Positions 1-6,103 of a DNA stretch of 10,676 bases are shown here, in pieces (positions within the stretch are counted from its first letter, which is position 1; every line of letters starts with the position of its first letter). Origin of the DNA: Actinomycetes bacterium. GTDB lineage: Bacteria; Actinomycetota; Thermoleophilia; BMS3ABIN01. Where the stretch lies: positions 1 through 10,676 of the forward strand of contig JAJYIN010000056.1 in NCBI GenBank assembly GCA_021790075.1. The letters run 5' to 3'. Below the pieces are notes generated by a model. It had not been told where the DNA came from. It saw only the letters and a program-made list of their open reading frames with translations, and ran no database searches. A program made the position numbers and the translations under genes.

Positions 1-597
1 AACACAGGGCTGAAGGATGTCAAGCAAGGCAAAGCCCTGGTGGCGCACGGCCTCCTTGATGAGTTCCTTGAGGAAGGCGGCATCCCCGACGTAGCCGCGG
101 GCAACGAAACTGCAATCGAGCGCCACTGCCAGCGCCACCGGATTCAGGGGCTCGGCCAGCACCCCGAAAGGCTGCACCTTGGTGACCATGCCCTGCCCCG
201 AAGTCGGTGAGGCCTGCCCCTTGGTGAGGCCGTATATCTGGTTGTCGTGCACCATCATGGTGACATCGATGTTCCGCCTGATGGCGTGCAGGAGATGGTT
301 GCCGCCCTCGCCGTAGCAATCGCCGTCGCCGGCTTCTGCGATCACCACCATGCCGTGATTTGCCAGCCGGAGGCCGGTGGCCACCGGCAGGGTGCGGCCA
401 TGGAGCCCGTTGAATGTATTGCACCGGGTGTAGTGCGGCAGCTTGGCGGCCTGCCCGATTCCGGAGACGATCGTGATCTCGTGCGGCTCCAGCCCCAGCT
501 CCACCATGGCCTGCGGGAACGCCTCCAGGATCCTGAAGTTGCCGCATCCCGGACACCAGGCCGTTTCCGGCCCCTGGTACTGTTCCAGGCTAACCAA
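1..597 (-). CDS. korB: 2-oxoacid:ferredoxin oxidoreductase, beta (TPP) subunit, partial at left edge
   Basis: This is the thiamine pyrophosphate-binding subunit that decarboxylates a 2-oxoacid (most likely 2-oxoglutarate) with CoA and reduces ferredoxin in the cytosol. In total 199 codons are visible; the family is about 280 residues, so roughly the last 80 lie beyond the left edge. Near the N-terminus is WCPGCG (Cys15 and Cys18, cluster ligands). SGIGQAAKLPHYTRCNTFNG and HGRTLPVATG follow, then the TPP motif GDGDCYGEGGN with its distal Asn in MMVHDNQIYGLTKGQ. The fragment ends at DILQPCV, where Cys198 is the likely last cluster ligand. Most KorB proteins have GIGC where this one has GIGQ, which marks a variant subfamily. 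The start is a TTG at 595-597 that overlaps the korA stop by 8 bases, so translation is probably coupled. 2-oxoglutarate is inferred as substrate; pyruvate or another 2-oxoacid is possible. Confidence 0.93.
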   Translation of the reverse strand, partial: MVSLEQYQGPETAWCPGCGNFRILEAFPQAMVELGLEPHEITIVSGIGQAAKLPHYTRCNTFNGLHGRTLPVATGLRLANHGMVVIAEAGDGDCYGEGGNHLLHAIRRNIDVTMMVHDNQIYGLTKGQASPTSGQGMVTKVQPFGVLAEPLNPVALAVALDCSFVARGYVGDAAFLKELIKEAVRHQGFALLDILQPCV

Positions 598-2314
598 TGG
601 CCCGCTCCAGGTCGGCCACCAGGGTATCCAGCAGGAACGGCCGGCCGTCGAACTTGTTCAGACGGTCATTGAACTCGAAACCGGTTTCCGCCCTCACGAG
701 CCGGGCGAGTTGCGAGGTGGCGTTGTTCTCGATGCAGATTGTCTGCCGTGCGTTTTTCAACCTGGCGAGAAAATCATGCCTTTCGGGGTCAGGGAAAGGC
801 CAGATCTCACTGAAGTGCATCAGGGCGATGTCACGCCGCGCCGACAGCTCATCGACTGCCTCCTGGAGGACGCCCAGGGTGGAGCCGAAACCGGCGAGAA
901 TGATTTCCTGGTTGTCACTGCCGTATAGAAGTGGTGGACTGATTTCCTCCCGGATCAGCGGCATCTTTCTCAGCAGCCTCTTGTCGACCATCCTGACGCG
1001 GGTCTCTGCGTCTTCTATGATGTGGCCTTCCTCATCGTGCTCATCGCTGTCGGTTACGACGAGGTGCCGGGAAGCGCCCGGCTCGGCCAGCGGGCTGACA
1101 CCGGTATCACTGTAGGCATGGCGCCTGTATGCGGCCATTCCTTCCAGGCCGGCGGCGCGCAGCCGGTAGTCGTGGTATAGGAGGCGGGTGGTGTCGAGGC
1201 CGGGCAGGGTCCATTCGGAGTCGGCCAGGTGCTGATCCCCATAAACAAAAGCAGGGATCTGGTACTTCTCCGCCAGGTCAAAGGCCTTGTTGGTGAGGTA
1301 GAACGCCTGCTCGGGGTTGCCCGGAGCCATGATTACCCGGGGGAACTCGCCGTGGGCGGCATGGATGAGGAACAGCAGATCGGCCTGCTCGGTCCGGGTG
1401 GGCAGGCCGGTAGCCGGCGCCGGACGGCCGCCGACGTAGATGACCACGGGGGTCTCTGTCATCCCGGCCAGCGAAAGGCCTTCCACCATCAGGGCAAAAC
1501 CGCCTCCGGCCGTGCCGGTCATGGACCGCACACCGGCAAAAGAAGCTCCCAGGGCCATCTGCAGGGCGCAGATCTCATCTTCGGCCTGCTCGACAACCAG
1601 GCTGTGGCCCCTGCTTTTTTCCGCCATGAAGGAGAGCAGGCCGGTGGAGGGCGTCATCGGATAAGCGCTGTAGAGGCGGCAACCGCTCATGAGCGCCCCC
1701 ATGCCGATGCCGGCAGAGCCGTCTATCAACATTAGCGGCTGTGGCACCTTTACCGATGGCACCTCAAAAGAGCAGCGCGGGCAATTCTTGGCCGCGTGGA
1801 GATGACCCGCACGGGCAGCGGCGATGTTTTTATCCACCACATCCTGCCCTTTGGGCAAGAAGGTGTCACTGAGCAGTCCTGCCAGCGGTCCCACATCCAT
1901 GCCTAGCATACCGAGCACGGCCCCCACAGCCACAGTGTTTTCCATCAGCCGGCTGCCGGCTGTTTCCATGGCGATCCGGCGGAAGGGGACATCCAGCAGC
2001 TCTGCCCCCTCGATCCTCTCCTTGAGCGTTTCCGAGTCGTAGATGGCCGTGCCGCCTGCCGTGAGGTCCCGCCGGTGCAGATCGATGGTGTTGCGGTCCA
2101 GGGCGATGAGGATGTCCACCTGCGGGCGTGAAGAGCCGATCCGGTGGTCGGCGAAACGAATCTGAGTGAAATTGTGACCGCCACGGATGCGGGACATGAA
2201 ATCCTGGTGGCTGAAAACATGGTAACCGAGACGGGCGAACAGCTTGCTGAGCACAGTGCCGATCGTCTGAAGCCCCTGGCCCGCCTGGCCGCCTATCCTG
2301 ATTGAATAATCCAT
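590..2314 (-). CDS. korA: 2-oxoacid:ferredoxin oxidoreductase, fused gamma-alpha subunit
   Basis: A 574-residue fusion of the gamma and alpha domains that partners KorB in the CoA-acylating 2-oxoacid:ferredoxin oxidoreductase. Residues 1 to about 185 are the gamma domain, with the opening glycine-rich IRIGGQAGQGLQTIG and the SRIRGGHNF motif. A linker with a CxxC pair (Cys178, Cys181) leads to the alpha domain. There LMLIDGSAGIGMGALMSGC and YPMTPSTG (a variant of the YPITPSS signature), EQAEDEICALQMALGASFAG and TGTAGGGFALMVEGLSLAGM are the pyrimidine-binding fold, and AGFGSTLGVLQEAVDEL with HFSEIWPFP is the later domain. The length matches fused KorA proteins. The ATG at 2312-2314 begins directly at the gamma motif, but the ribosome binding site is weak. 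The gene lies 186 bases after the hydrogenase large subunit with a repeat in between, so it may have its own promoter. The substrate is inferred. Confidence 0.94.
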   Translation of the reverse strand: MDYSIRIGGQAGQGLQTIGTVLSKLFARLGYHVFSHQDFMSRIRGGHNFTQIRFADHRIGSSRPQVDILIALDRNTIDLHRRDLTAGGTAIYDSETLKERIEGAELLDVPFRRIAMETAGSRLMENTVAVGAVLGMLGMDVGPLAGLLSDTFLPKGQDVVDKNIAAARAGHLHAAKNCPRCSFEVPSVKVPQPLMLIDGSAGIGMGALMSGCRLYSAYPMTPSTGLLSFMAEKSRGHSLVVEQAEDEICALQMALGASFAGVRSMTGTAGGGFALMVEGLSLAGMTETPVVIYVGGRPAPATGLPTRTEQADLLFLIHAAHGEFPRVIMAPGNPEQAFYLTNKAFDLAEKYQIPAFVYGDQHLADSEWTLPGLDTTRLLYHDYRLRAAGLEGMAAYRRHAYSDTGVSPLAEPGASRHLVVTDSDEHDEEGHIIEDAETRVRMVDKRLLRKMPLIREEISPPLLYGSDNQEIILAGFGSTLGVLQEAVDELSARRDIALMHFSEIWPFPDPERHDFLARLKNARQTICIENNATSQLARLVRAETGFEFNDRLNKFDGRPFLLDTLVADLERAIG

Positions 2315-2361
2315 ATGGACTTATTTTTACGCTTCGGGGTGGGGTTAAACCTGCAAAGAAC

Positions 2362-2458
2362 CAGGGACGTACGTTTCCAATGTTTCCAAGTTTAAAGAAG
2401 TTGACTGGAATCCGGTTTTTCCTCAAAAACTTGGAAACATTGGAAACGTACGTCCCTG
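2362..2458. repeat. Long inverted repeat: two perfect 32-bp arms, 33-bp loop
   Basis: The left arm is 2362-2393 and the right arm 2427-2458; they are perfect reverse complements around a 33-base loop (2394-2426). Each arm holds the self-complementary ACGTACGT and two near-identical 9-mers (GTTTCCAAT, GTTTCCAAG). The arrangement, next to a third copy, resembles a dispersed palindromic repeat of the REP/RAYT type or a small non-autonomous element. That assignment is inference. As RNA it would form a strong hairpin between the hydrogenase and korA messages and could protect or separate them. No T-run follows on the minus strand, so it is not a standard terminator. Confidence 0.85.
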
Positions 2459-2467
2459 AATAAGAAA

Positions 2468-2491
2468 TGGAAACATTGGAAACGTATCCCT
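2468..2491. repeat. Third, slightly shortened copy of the inverted-repeat arm
   Basis: The stretch shares TGGAAACATTGGAAACGTA with the right arm of the neighbouring inverted repeat and ends TCCCT, lacking the CG that makes CGTACGT in the full arm. It lies 9 bases from the right arm in the same orientation. So the gap holds one inverted and two direct copies of one unit. Confidence 0.8.
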
Positions 2492-2510
2492 AATGAGTGC
2501 CTAATGAGTG
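2489..2510. repeat. 11-bp perfect tandem duplication across the hydrogenase alpha stop codon
   Basis: CCTAATGAGTG occurs at 2489-2499 and again at 2500-2510. On the minus strand the second copy (2500-2510) encodes the Thr-His-stop end of the large subunit, and the first repeats that sequence just downstream. It abuts the partial repeat copy at 2468-2491. It may be a replication-slippage product or a footprint of past insertion. Confidence 0.85.
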
Positions 2511-3757
2511 GCGCAGGAGACGCACGGGTCGTACGCGCGCACCAGGATCTCGATGCCATCGATCAGCCGGGCCGGTTCCCAATCGCGCCGCTCGTTGACA
2601 AAAACATCGATATCATCCTCGATATTGGTCAGGTTCTGGGCTGTGGGAGTGATGATATTGTCGTCGGTAATGAAGCCTTCGCCGTCGAGGGTGTAGGAAT
2701 GATAAAGCGTGCCGCGCGGGGCTTCCGTGGCCGCCACGCCAAGGCCCGCTTTAACGGTAAAACTGCTTGGCTGCGGCTCCAGGTCCGCCGCCAGCAGATC
2801 GTCCAGCAACCGGATCGACTCGTCAATCGCATGGACCAGCTCCACGCATTGACAGAAAGTATTGATAAAGGTGTTGTAATTTGGGAAAGTAAGCCCGGAA
2901 TCATCCAGAACGGCCCGGGCGCTCTCATTGAGCTGGTCCCGGCTCAGATTTACCCGCGCCAGCGCCCCTGTAAAGAAACCCTTGCCTGCGTGGAAACCCG
3001 TCTTGGCGGCAGTGTCAGGCTTGATGTCCTCGCGCACACTGCCGCAAAACCGGGCAGCTGTGTCACAATAGCCGTCGGTGGAGCATACCTCACCGTCGTA
3101 ATAGGCATATTCATCCGGCCGGCGCAACGCCAGGTAGGTGGTCTTGCGGGAGAAGTCAGGCACTTCCAGCCGCGCCACCAGCCGCGCCAGTTTCATGGCC
3201 TGGGGCAGGGCCTCCTGCAGCCGTTCTCTCAGCCCGGCCAGACTGGTCGTGGGGGGAATGCGGCTGAAACCGCCCACGCGGGTCGTAATCGGGTGCACCG
3301 CCCGTCCGCCAATGGTATAGACGATGTCATTTCCGAGCTTCTTGAGCCGCAGCGCCACCTCCACCTCTTCGGGGTAATCGCGGGCCATGGAGATGGCGCT
3401 TTCGGCGCCGAGATAATCAGGCAGGGCCAGAAAAAAAGCATGCAGGGTATGGCTCTGGATCCATTGGGCCAGGATCATCAGCCGGCGGAGGCGGTTGGTC
3501 CCGGGAGCCACTGCGACCCCGAGGGCGCTTTCCACCGCCCTGAGCGCGGTGACGTTATGCACTGACGGGCAGACACCGCAGATGCGCGAGGCGATGGTAG
3601 GAGCGTCGAAGAACCTGCGTCCGCGCAGCAGGCCCTCGAAGAGGCGGGCGCCCTCCTCATACTTGAGCCGGGCCGAGTGCACCTTTCCCTCAGCCAGAAG
3701 CACGGTCAGCGACGCATGTCCTTCGATCCTGGTGACATGTTCGAGTTTGATCTTCAC
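2501..3757 (-). CDS. hydA: [NiFe] hydrogenase group 3b-like, alpha (large, catalytic) subunit
   Basis: A 418-residue large subunit that carries the NiFe(CN)2CO site of H2 oxidation or evolution in a soluble NAD(P)-linked hydrogenase. The N-terminus has VTRIEGHAS. The first metal motif is RICGVCPSVH (Cys60, Cys63) and the second DPCVSCATH (Cys412, Cys415, His418). The protein stops exactly at His418. Most NiFe large subunits carry a short tail after this His that an endopeptidase removes once Ni is inserted; none is encoded here. The start is GTG at 3755-3757, chosen because KIKLEHVTRIEGH directly follows; its ribosome binding site is weak. It lies 45 bases after pyrE. The group 3b call rests on the beta-gamma-delta-alpha gene set; the symbol follows Pyrococcus usage and is not the FeFe hydrogenase HydA. 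Confidence 0.95.
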   Translation of the reverse strand: MKIKLEHVTRIEGHASLTVLLAEGKVHSARLKYEEGARLFEGLLRGRRFFDAPTIASRICGVCPSVHNVTALRAVESALGVAVAPGTNRLRRLMILAQWIQSHTLHAFFLALPDYLGAESAISMARDYPEEVEVALRLKKLGNDIVYTIGGRAVHPITTRVGGFSRIPPTTSLAGLRERLQEALPQAMKLARLVARLEVPDFSRKTTYLALRRPDEYAYYDGEVCSTDGYCDTAARFCGSVREDIKPDTAAKTGFHAGKGFFTGALARVNLSRDQLNESARAVLDDSGLTFPNYNTFINTFCQCVELVHAIDESIRLLDDLLAADLEPQPSSFTVKAGLGVAATEAPRGTLYHSYTLDGEGFITDDNIITPTAQNLTNIEDDIDVFVNERRDWEPARLIDGIEILVRAYDPCVSCATH

Positions 3758-3802
3758 CGGTGACGGATAAGAGTGCCTCTTTCTGTACCGGCGTCACCCT
3801 TT

Positions 3803-4369
3803 TCAAACGTCGGGCGGAAACAACTCGCTGTAGCGGAACAACGGCTCGAACGGCAGGTGCCCCTCACGCTCGATGTTCTCAGCCCCGCCTTCCTCGCGGT
3901 CGACCAGGGCATATGCCACCACCGGCTCCAGACCTTCCAGGCGGCAGGTGTTGATTGCCTTGATAATTGAGCCGCCGCTGGTCGCGATATCGTCGACCAC
4001 GGCCACCCGGGAACCGGGCGCCACCGAGCCCTCGATCCACCGGCTGGTGCCGTGCGCCTTTGGTTCCTTGCGGACGATAAACCCCTCGACGGGATAGCCG
4101 GCTGCCCAGCTCACCGCCACTACGCCGGCTACGATTGGGTCGGCGCCGATGGCCAGGCCGCCAACTACCGTCACCGCGGCCCCCCTCATCTTTTCAACCA
4201 GCAGCCGGGAGGCGATAGCCAGGCCTTCGGGGTCCAGCGTTACCCGTTTGCAGTCGAAGTAGTGGTTACTCCGCTTGCCCGATGTGAGCACAAAGTCCCC
4301 GGTGAGGTAAGCTTTTTCCACCAGCAGTTGCCGCAGCCGCTGCCGGGGTTGTTGATCATTGTCAGACAA
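3803..4369 (-). CDS. pyrE: Orotate phosphoribosyltransferase
   Basis: A 188-residue enzyme that joins orotate and PRPP to give OMP and pyrophosphate in de novo pyrimidine synthesis (cytosol). Visible signatures are LTSGKRSNHYFDCKRVTLDP near the N-terminus, the glycine-rich VVGGLAIGADPIVAGVVAVS, the flexible-loop RKEPKAHGTSRWIEG with its lysines, and the PRPP loop VAVVDDIATSGGSIIKAI with the Asp-Asp pair. The length is normal and all key motifs are present, so it should be active. The start is a TTG at 4367-4369, supported by GGAAGG six bases upstream. The gene sits between hydrogenase delta (91-base gap) and alpha (45-base gap), on the same strand, so it is probably co-transcribed, though the 91-base gap could hold its own promoter. 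I see no pyrimidine attenuator. Confidence 0.95.
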   Translation of the reverse strand: MSDNDQQPRQRLRQLLVEKAYLTGDFVLTSGKRSNHYFDCKRVTLDPEGLAIASRLLVEKMRGAAVTVVGGLAIGADPIVAGVVAVSWAAGYPVEGFIVRKEPKAHGTSRWIEGSVAPGSRVAVVDDIATSGGSIIKAINTCRLEGLEPVVAYALVDREEGGAENIEREGHLPFEPLFRYSELFPPDV

Positions 4370-4460
4370 TTGATACCTTCCACCCGATTTTTCCGGAAGA
4401 TGGAAAATCCATAGCGCGATACTATCACACCAGGTGGTTCCGTCCAGAAACCCGGGCGGC

Positions 4461-5351
4461 TCACCACTTCCATTTATCGAACAGCTCCTGGTATTCGGGC
4501 ACGAGGGAGCAGTACTTCTGGAACTTGCGGATGAGGTCGGGATAGGTCGTTCCCCGTGACAGCAGCTTCACCGCTGAGGTGAGGTTGGGTTCTTCGGTAG
4601 GGCCGCGGCAGCCGTCGCACGGGACGCCGGCAGAAGGACAGACCACGCCGCAGCCCGCCCGGGTGATCGGTCCCAGACAGGGGAGTCCATCCAGCAACAG
4701 GCAGCGGTTTTCCCTGATCTTGCAGTCCACGCACTGTGGATAGCTCTTCAGCTGGGGAACGCGGCCGGCGATGAGCGCGGTCAGGGTTTCCAGGATTTCC
4801 CATTTGCTGGCCGGACAGCCGCGCAGCTGGAAATCCACGCGCACGTAATTGGAAATCGGGAAGATCTCGAGGCTGTGCAGATCTTCCATCCCCTTATAAA
4901 CATATTTCTTAAGGTCGCTCAAATCATGGAAGTGCTGCGCCGCCGGCACGCCGCCGAAGGAAGAGCAGCTTCCCAGCGAAACCAGCAGCTCCGAGCGGCG
5001 GCGCACTTCTTGCAGGGTCTTGAGTTCCTCACGCCTGGCCGGCACGCCGTCAACGAAGGCCACGTCGAAAGGACCCTCCTGGTTGAATGCGCGCGCCAGG
5101 GGAAAATGAAGGATGTCAACGGCCTCCGCCAGCGCCAGCAGGTTATCCTCGAGGTTGAGGAACTCCAGCTGGCAGCCGGCGTCGGAAGTCAGGGCGAAGA
5201 TGCCTACCCGCAGCTTTCCCGAGTAGGCGGCGGCCGGCCGTTTCCTGGCTGTTTTTACCTCAGCGCCGATGAGATCCCCCTGATCTGCTCGATGGACAGC
5301 ACCGGCCCCTGCCGGCAGGTATAGAAGCTCTCCACCACACAATGTTCGCAC
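4461..5351 (-). CDS. hydD: [NiFe] hydrogenase group 3b-like, delta (small) subunit
   Basis: The small subunit carries electrons from the NiFe site through Fe-S clusters. Counting from the furthest plausible start (296 residues), the proximal-cluster region reads LTSDAGCQLEF (Asp57, Cys60), then GSCSSFGG (Cys129) and RGCPASKWEI (Cys179). A C-terminal set for two more [4Fe-4S] clusters follows: Cys207, 210, 217, 225, 234, 238, 245, 248 (CVDCKIRENRC, PCLGPITRAGCGVVCP, CDGCRGP). Known relatives have CxGC at the first site; here the first Cys is Asp. The start is uncertain. The only standard start codons upstream of the conserved domain are GTG at 5349-5351 and TTG at 5340-5342, both deep inside the gamma gene; from GTG the overlap is 97 bases and about 44 residues precede the conserved domain. 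An ATC at 5268-5270 preceded by AGGGGG is a possible unusual start. Confidence 0.93.
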   Translation of the reverse strand: MRTLCGGELLYLPAGAGAVHRADQGDLIGAEVKTARKRPAAAYSGKLRVGIFALTSDAGCQLEFLNLEDNLLALAEAVDILHFPLARAFNQEGPFDVAFVDGVPARREELKTLQEVRRRSELLVSLGSCSSFGGVPAAQHFHDLSDLKKYVYKGMEDLHSLEIFPISNYVRVDFQLRGCPASKWEILETLTALIAGRVPQLKSYPQCVDCKIRENRCLLLDGLPCLGPITRAGCGVVCPSAGVPCDGCRGPTEEPNLTSAVKLLSRGTTYPDLIRKFQKYCSLVPEYQELFDKWKW

Positions 5352-6103
5352 TTGCCCACGCCGCAGCGCATGTTTCGTTCCAGAGAAACATAAATCTGCC
5401 CGTCATCAAAACCAAGCTCCTTCAGCCGGCCGAGTACGAACTTGAACATCACCGGGGGGCCGCAACACAGAACCTGCGTCCTCTCGGGAGACAAGTCAAC
5501 GACATCGAAGAGCCTGGTGATGAGACCCACGCGGCCGTCCCAGTCCGGGCCCGCTTCATCAACGGTCACTTCTATGCGGGCGCCCTCCCGCCAGGTGGCG
5601 AACTCATCCCTGAACAAAAGCTGCTCAGGGTTCTTGGCCCCGTAGAGTACAGTGAGCCGTCCGAACTCATCATCCAGGCAAACAGCGCATTTGAGCGCGC
5701 TGCGCAACGGGACCAGTCCCATACCGCCGGCGATGAAGACCAGGTCCTGCCCCGCCATCTCCGCCAGAGGAAAGCCCCAGCCGTAGGGTCCACGGACCCA
5801 CAACGTGTCCCCTTTTTTCAGACGGTTGAGCGCCCGGGTAACATTGCCGGTCTCGCGCACGCACAGTTCGAAACTGTCCGTCTGGGTCGGTGAAGAGCAA
5901 ACGGCAAATGGCGCCTCCCCTACTCCGAGCAGGGAAACCTGAAGAAACTGCCCGGAGCAGAAAGAGAATGAGTGCCTTAGCTCCGGATCGCTGAACCTGA
6001 GCACGAAATGCCGCACCGCCGGCGCCAGCTCCCTTACTGCGAGCACTTTTGCCGGGACGGGCATGTATTCGTTGCGTGACTCGCTACCGGGCTCCCTGAC
6101 CAC
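5255..6103 (-). CDS. hydG: [NiFe] hydrogenase group 3b-like, gamma subunit (FAD/NAD(P)-binding, [2Fe-2S])
   Basis: The 282-residue flavoprotein exchanges electrons between the hydrogenase Fe-S chain and NAD(P)(H). It belongs to the ferredoxin-NADP reductase superfamily and resembles PyrK. In order there are an FAD-binding barrel with GEAPFAVCSSP (about 62-72) and RETGNVTRAL, the NAD(P) domain with FIAGGMGLVPLRS (123-135) and LCCGPPVMF, then four C-terminal [2Fe-2S] cysteines (Cys247, 252, 255, 263) in RCGVGKCEHC and YTC. The GTG start at 6101-6103 has an excellent GGAGGT eight bases upstream, which favours it over the internal ATG at 6062-6064. It overlaps the beta stop by 20 bases, so translation is coupled. 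The symbol follows Pyrococcus and is unrelated to the FeFe maturase HydG. Confidence 0.94.
   Translation of the reverse strand: MVREPGSESRNEYMPVPAKVLAVRELAPAVRHFVLRFSDPELRHSFSFCSGQFLQVSLLGVGEAPFAVCSSPTQTDSFELCVRETGNVTRALNRLKKGDTLWVRGPYGWGFPLAEMAGQDLVFIAGGMGLVPLRSALKCAVCLDDEFGRLTVLYGAKNPEQLLFRDEFATWREGARIEVTVDEAGPDWDGRVGLITRLFDVVDLSPERTQVLCCGPPVMFKFVLGRLKELGFDDGQIYVSLERNMRCGVGKCEHCVVESFYTCRQGPVLSIEQIRGISSALR

Larger units (their letters stand above)
2315..2500. other. Intergenic region between hydrogenase alpha gene and korA
   Basis: This 186-base gap has no convincing gene. Its right two thirds hold a 32-bp perfect inverted repeat, a third partial copy of the same repeat, and one copy of an 11-bp tandem duplication that continues into the end of the hydrogenase gene. 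The remaining stretch before korA (2315-2361) has no clear promoter that I can support. Confidence 0.7.

Noticed and set aside
20..556. Minus-strand 178-codon open frame over korB in another frame
   Set aside because: The korB frame carries WCPGCG and the TPP motif; this one is Arg/Gly/His-rich noise typical of GC-rich shadows.
2362..2458. Rho-independent terminator of the hydrogenase operon
   Set aside because: The stem is strong but the loop is 33 bases and no T-run follows on the minus strand.
2362..2491. CRISPR array
   Set aside because: The three units are inverted and direct, with unequal spacers and an inverted arrangement; there is no regular repeat-spacer pattern and no cas gene.
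2504..3565. Long plus-strand open frame (353 codons) across the hydrogenase alpha gene
   Set aside because: It is antisense to a gene with clear family motifs; high GC makes long antisense frames common, and its translation shows no recognisable domain.
4370..4460. Sigma70 promoter (TAGTAT at about 4417) for pyrE
   Set aside because: The -10 matches 4 of 6 and the candidate -35 is poor; not enough to call.
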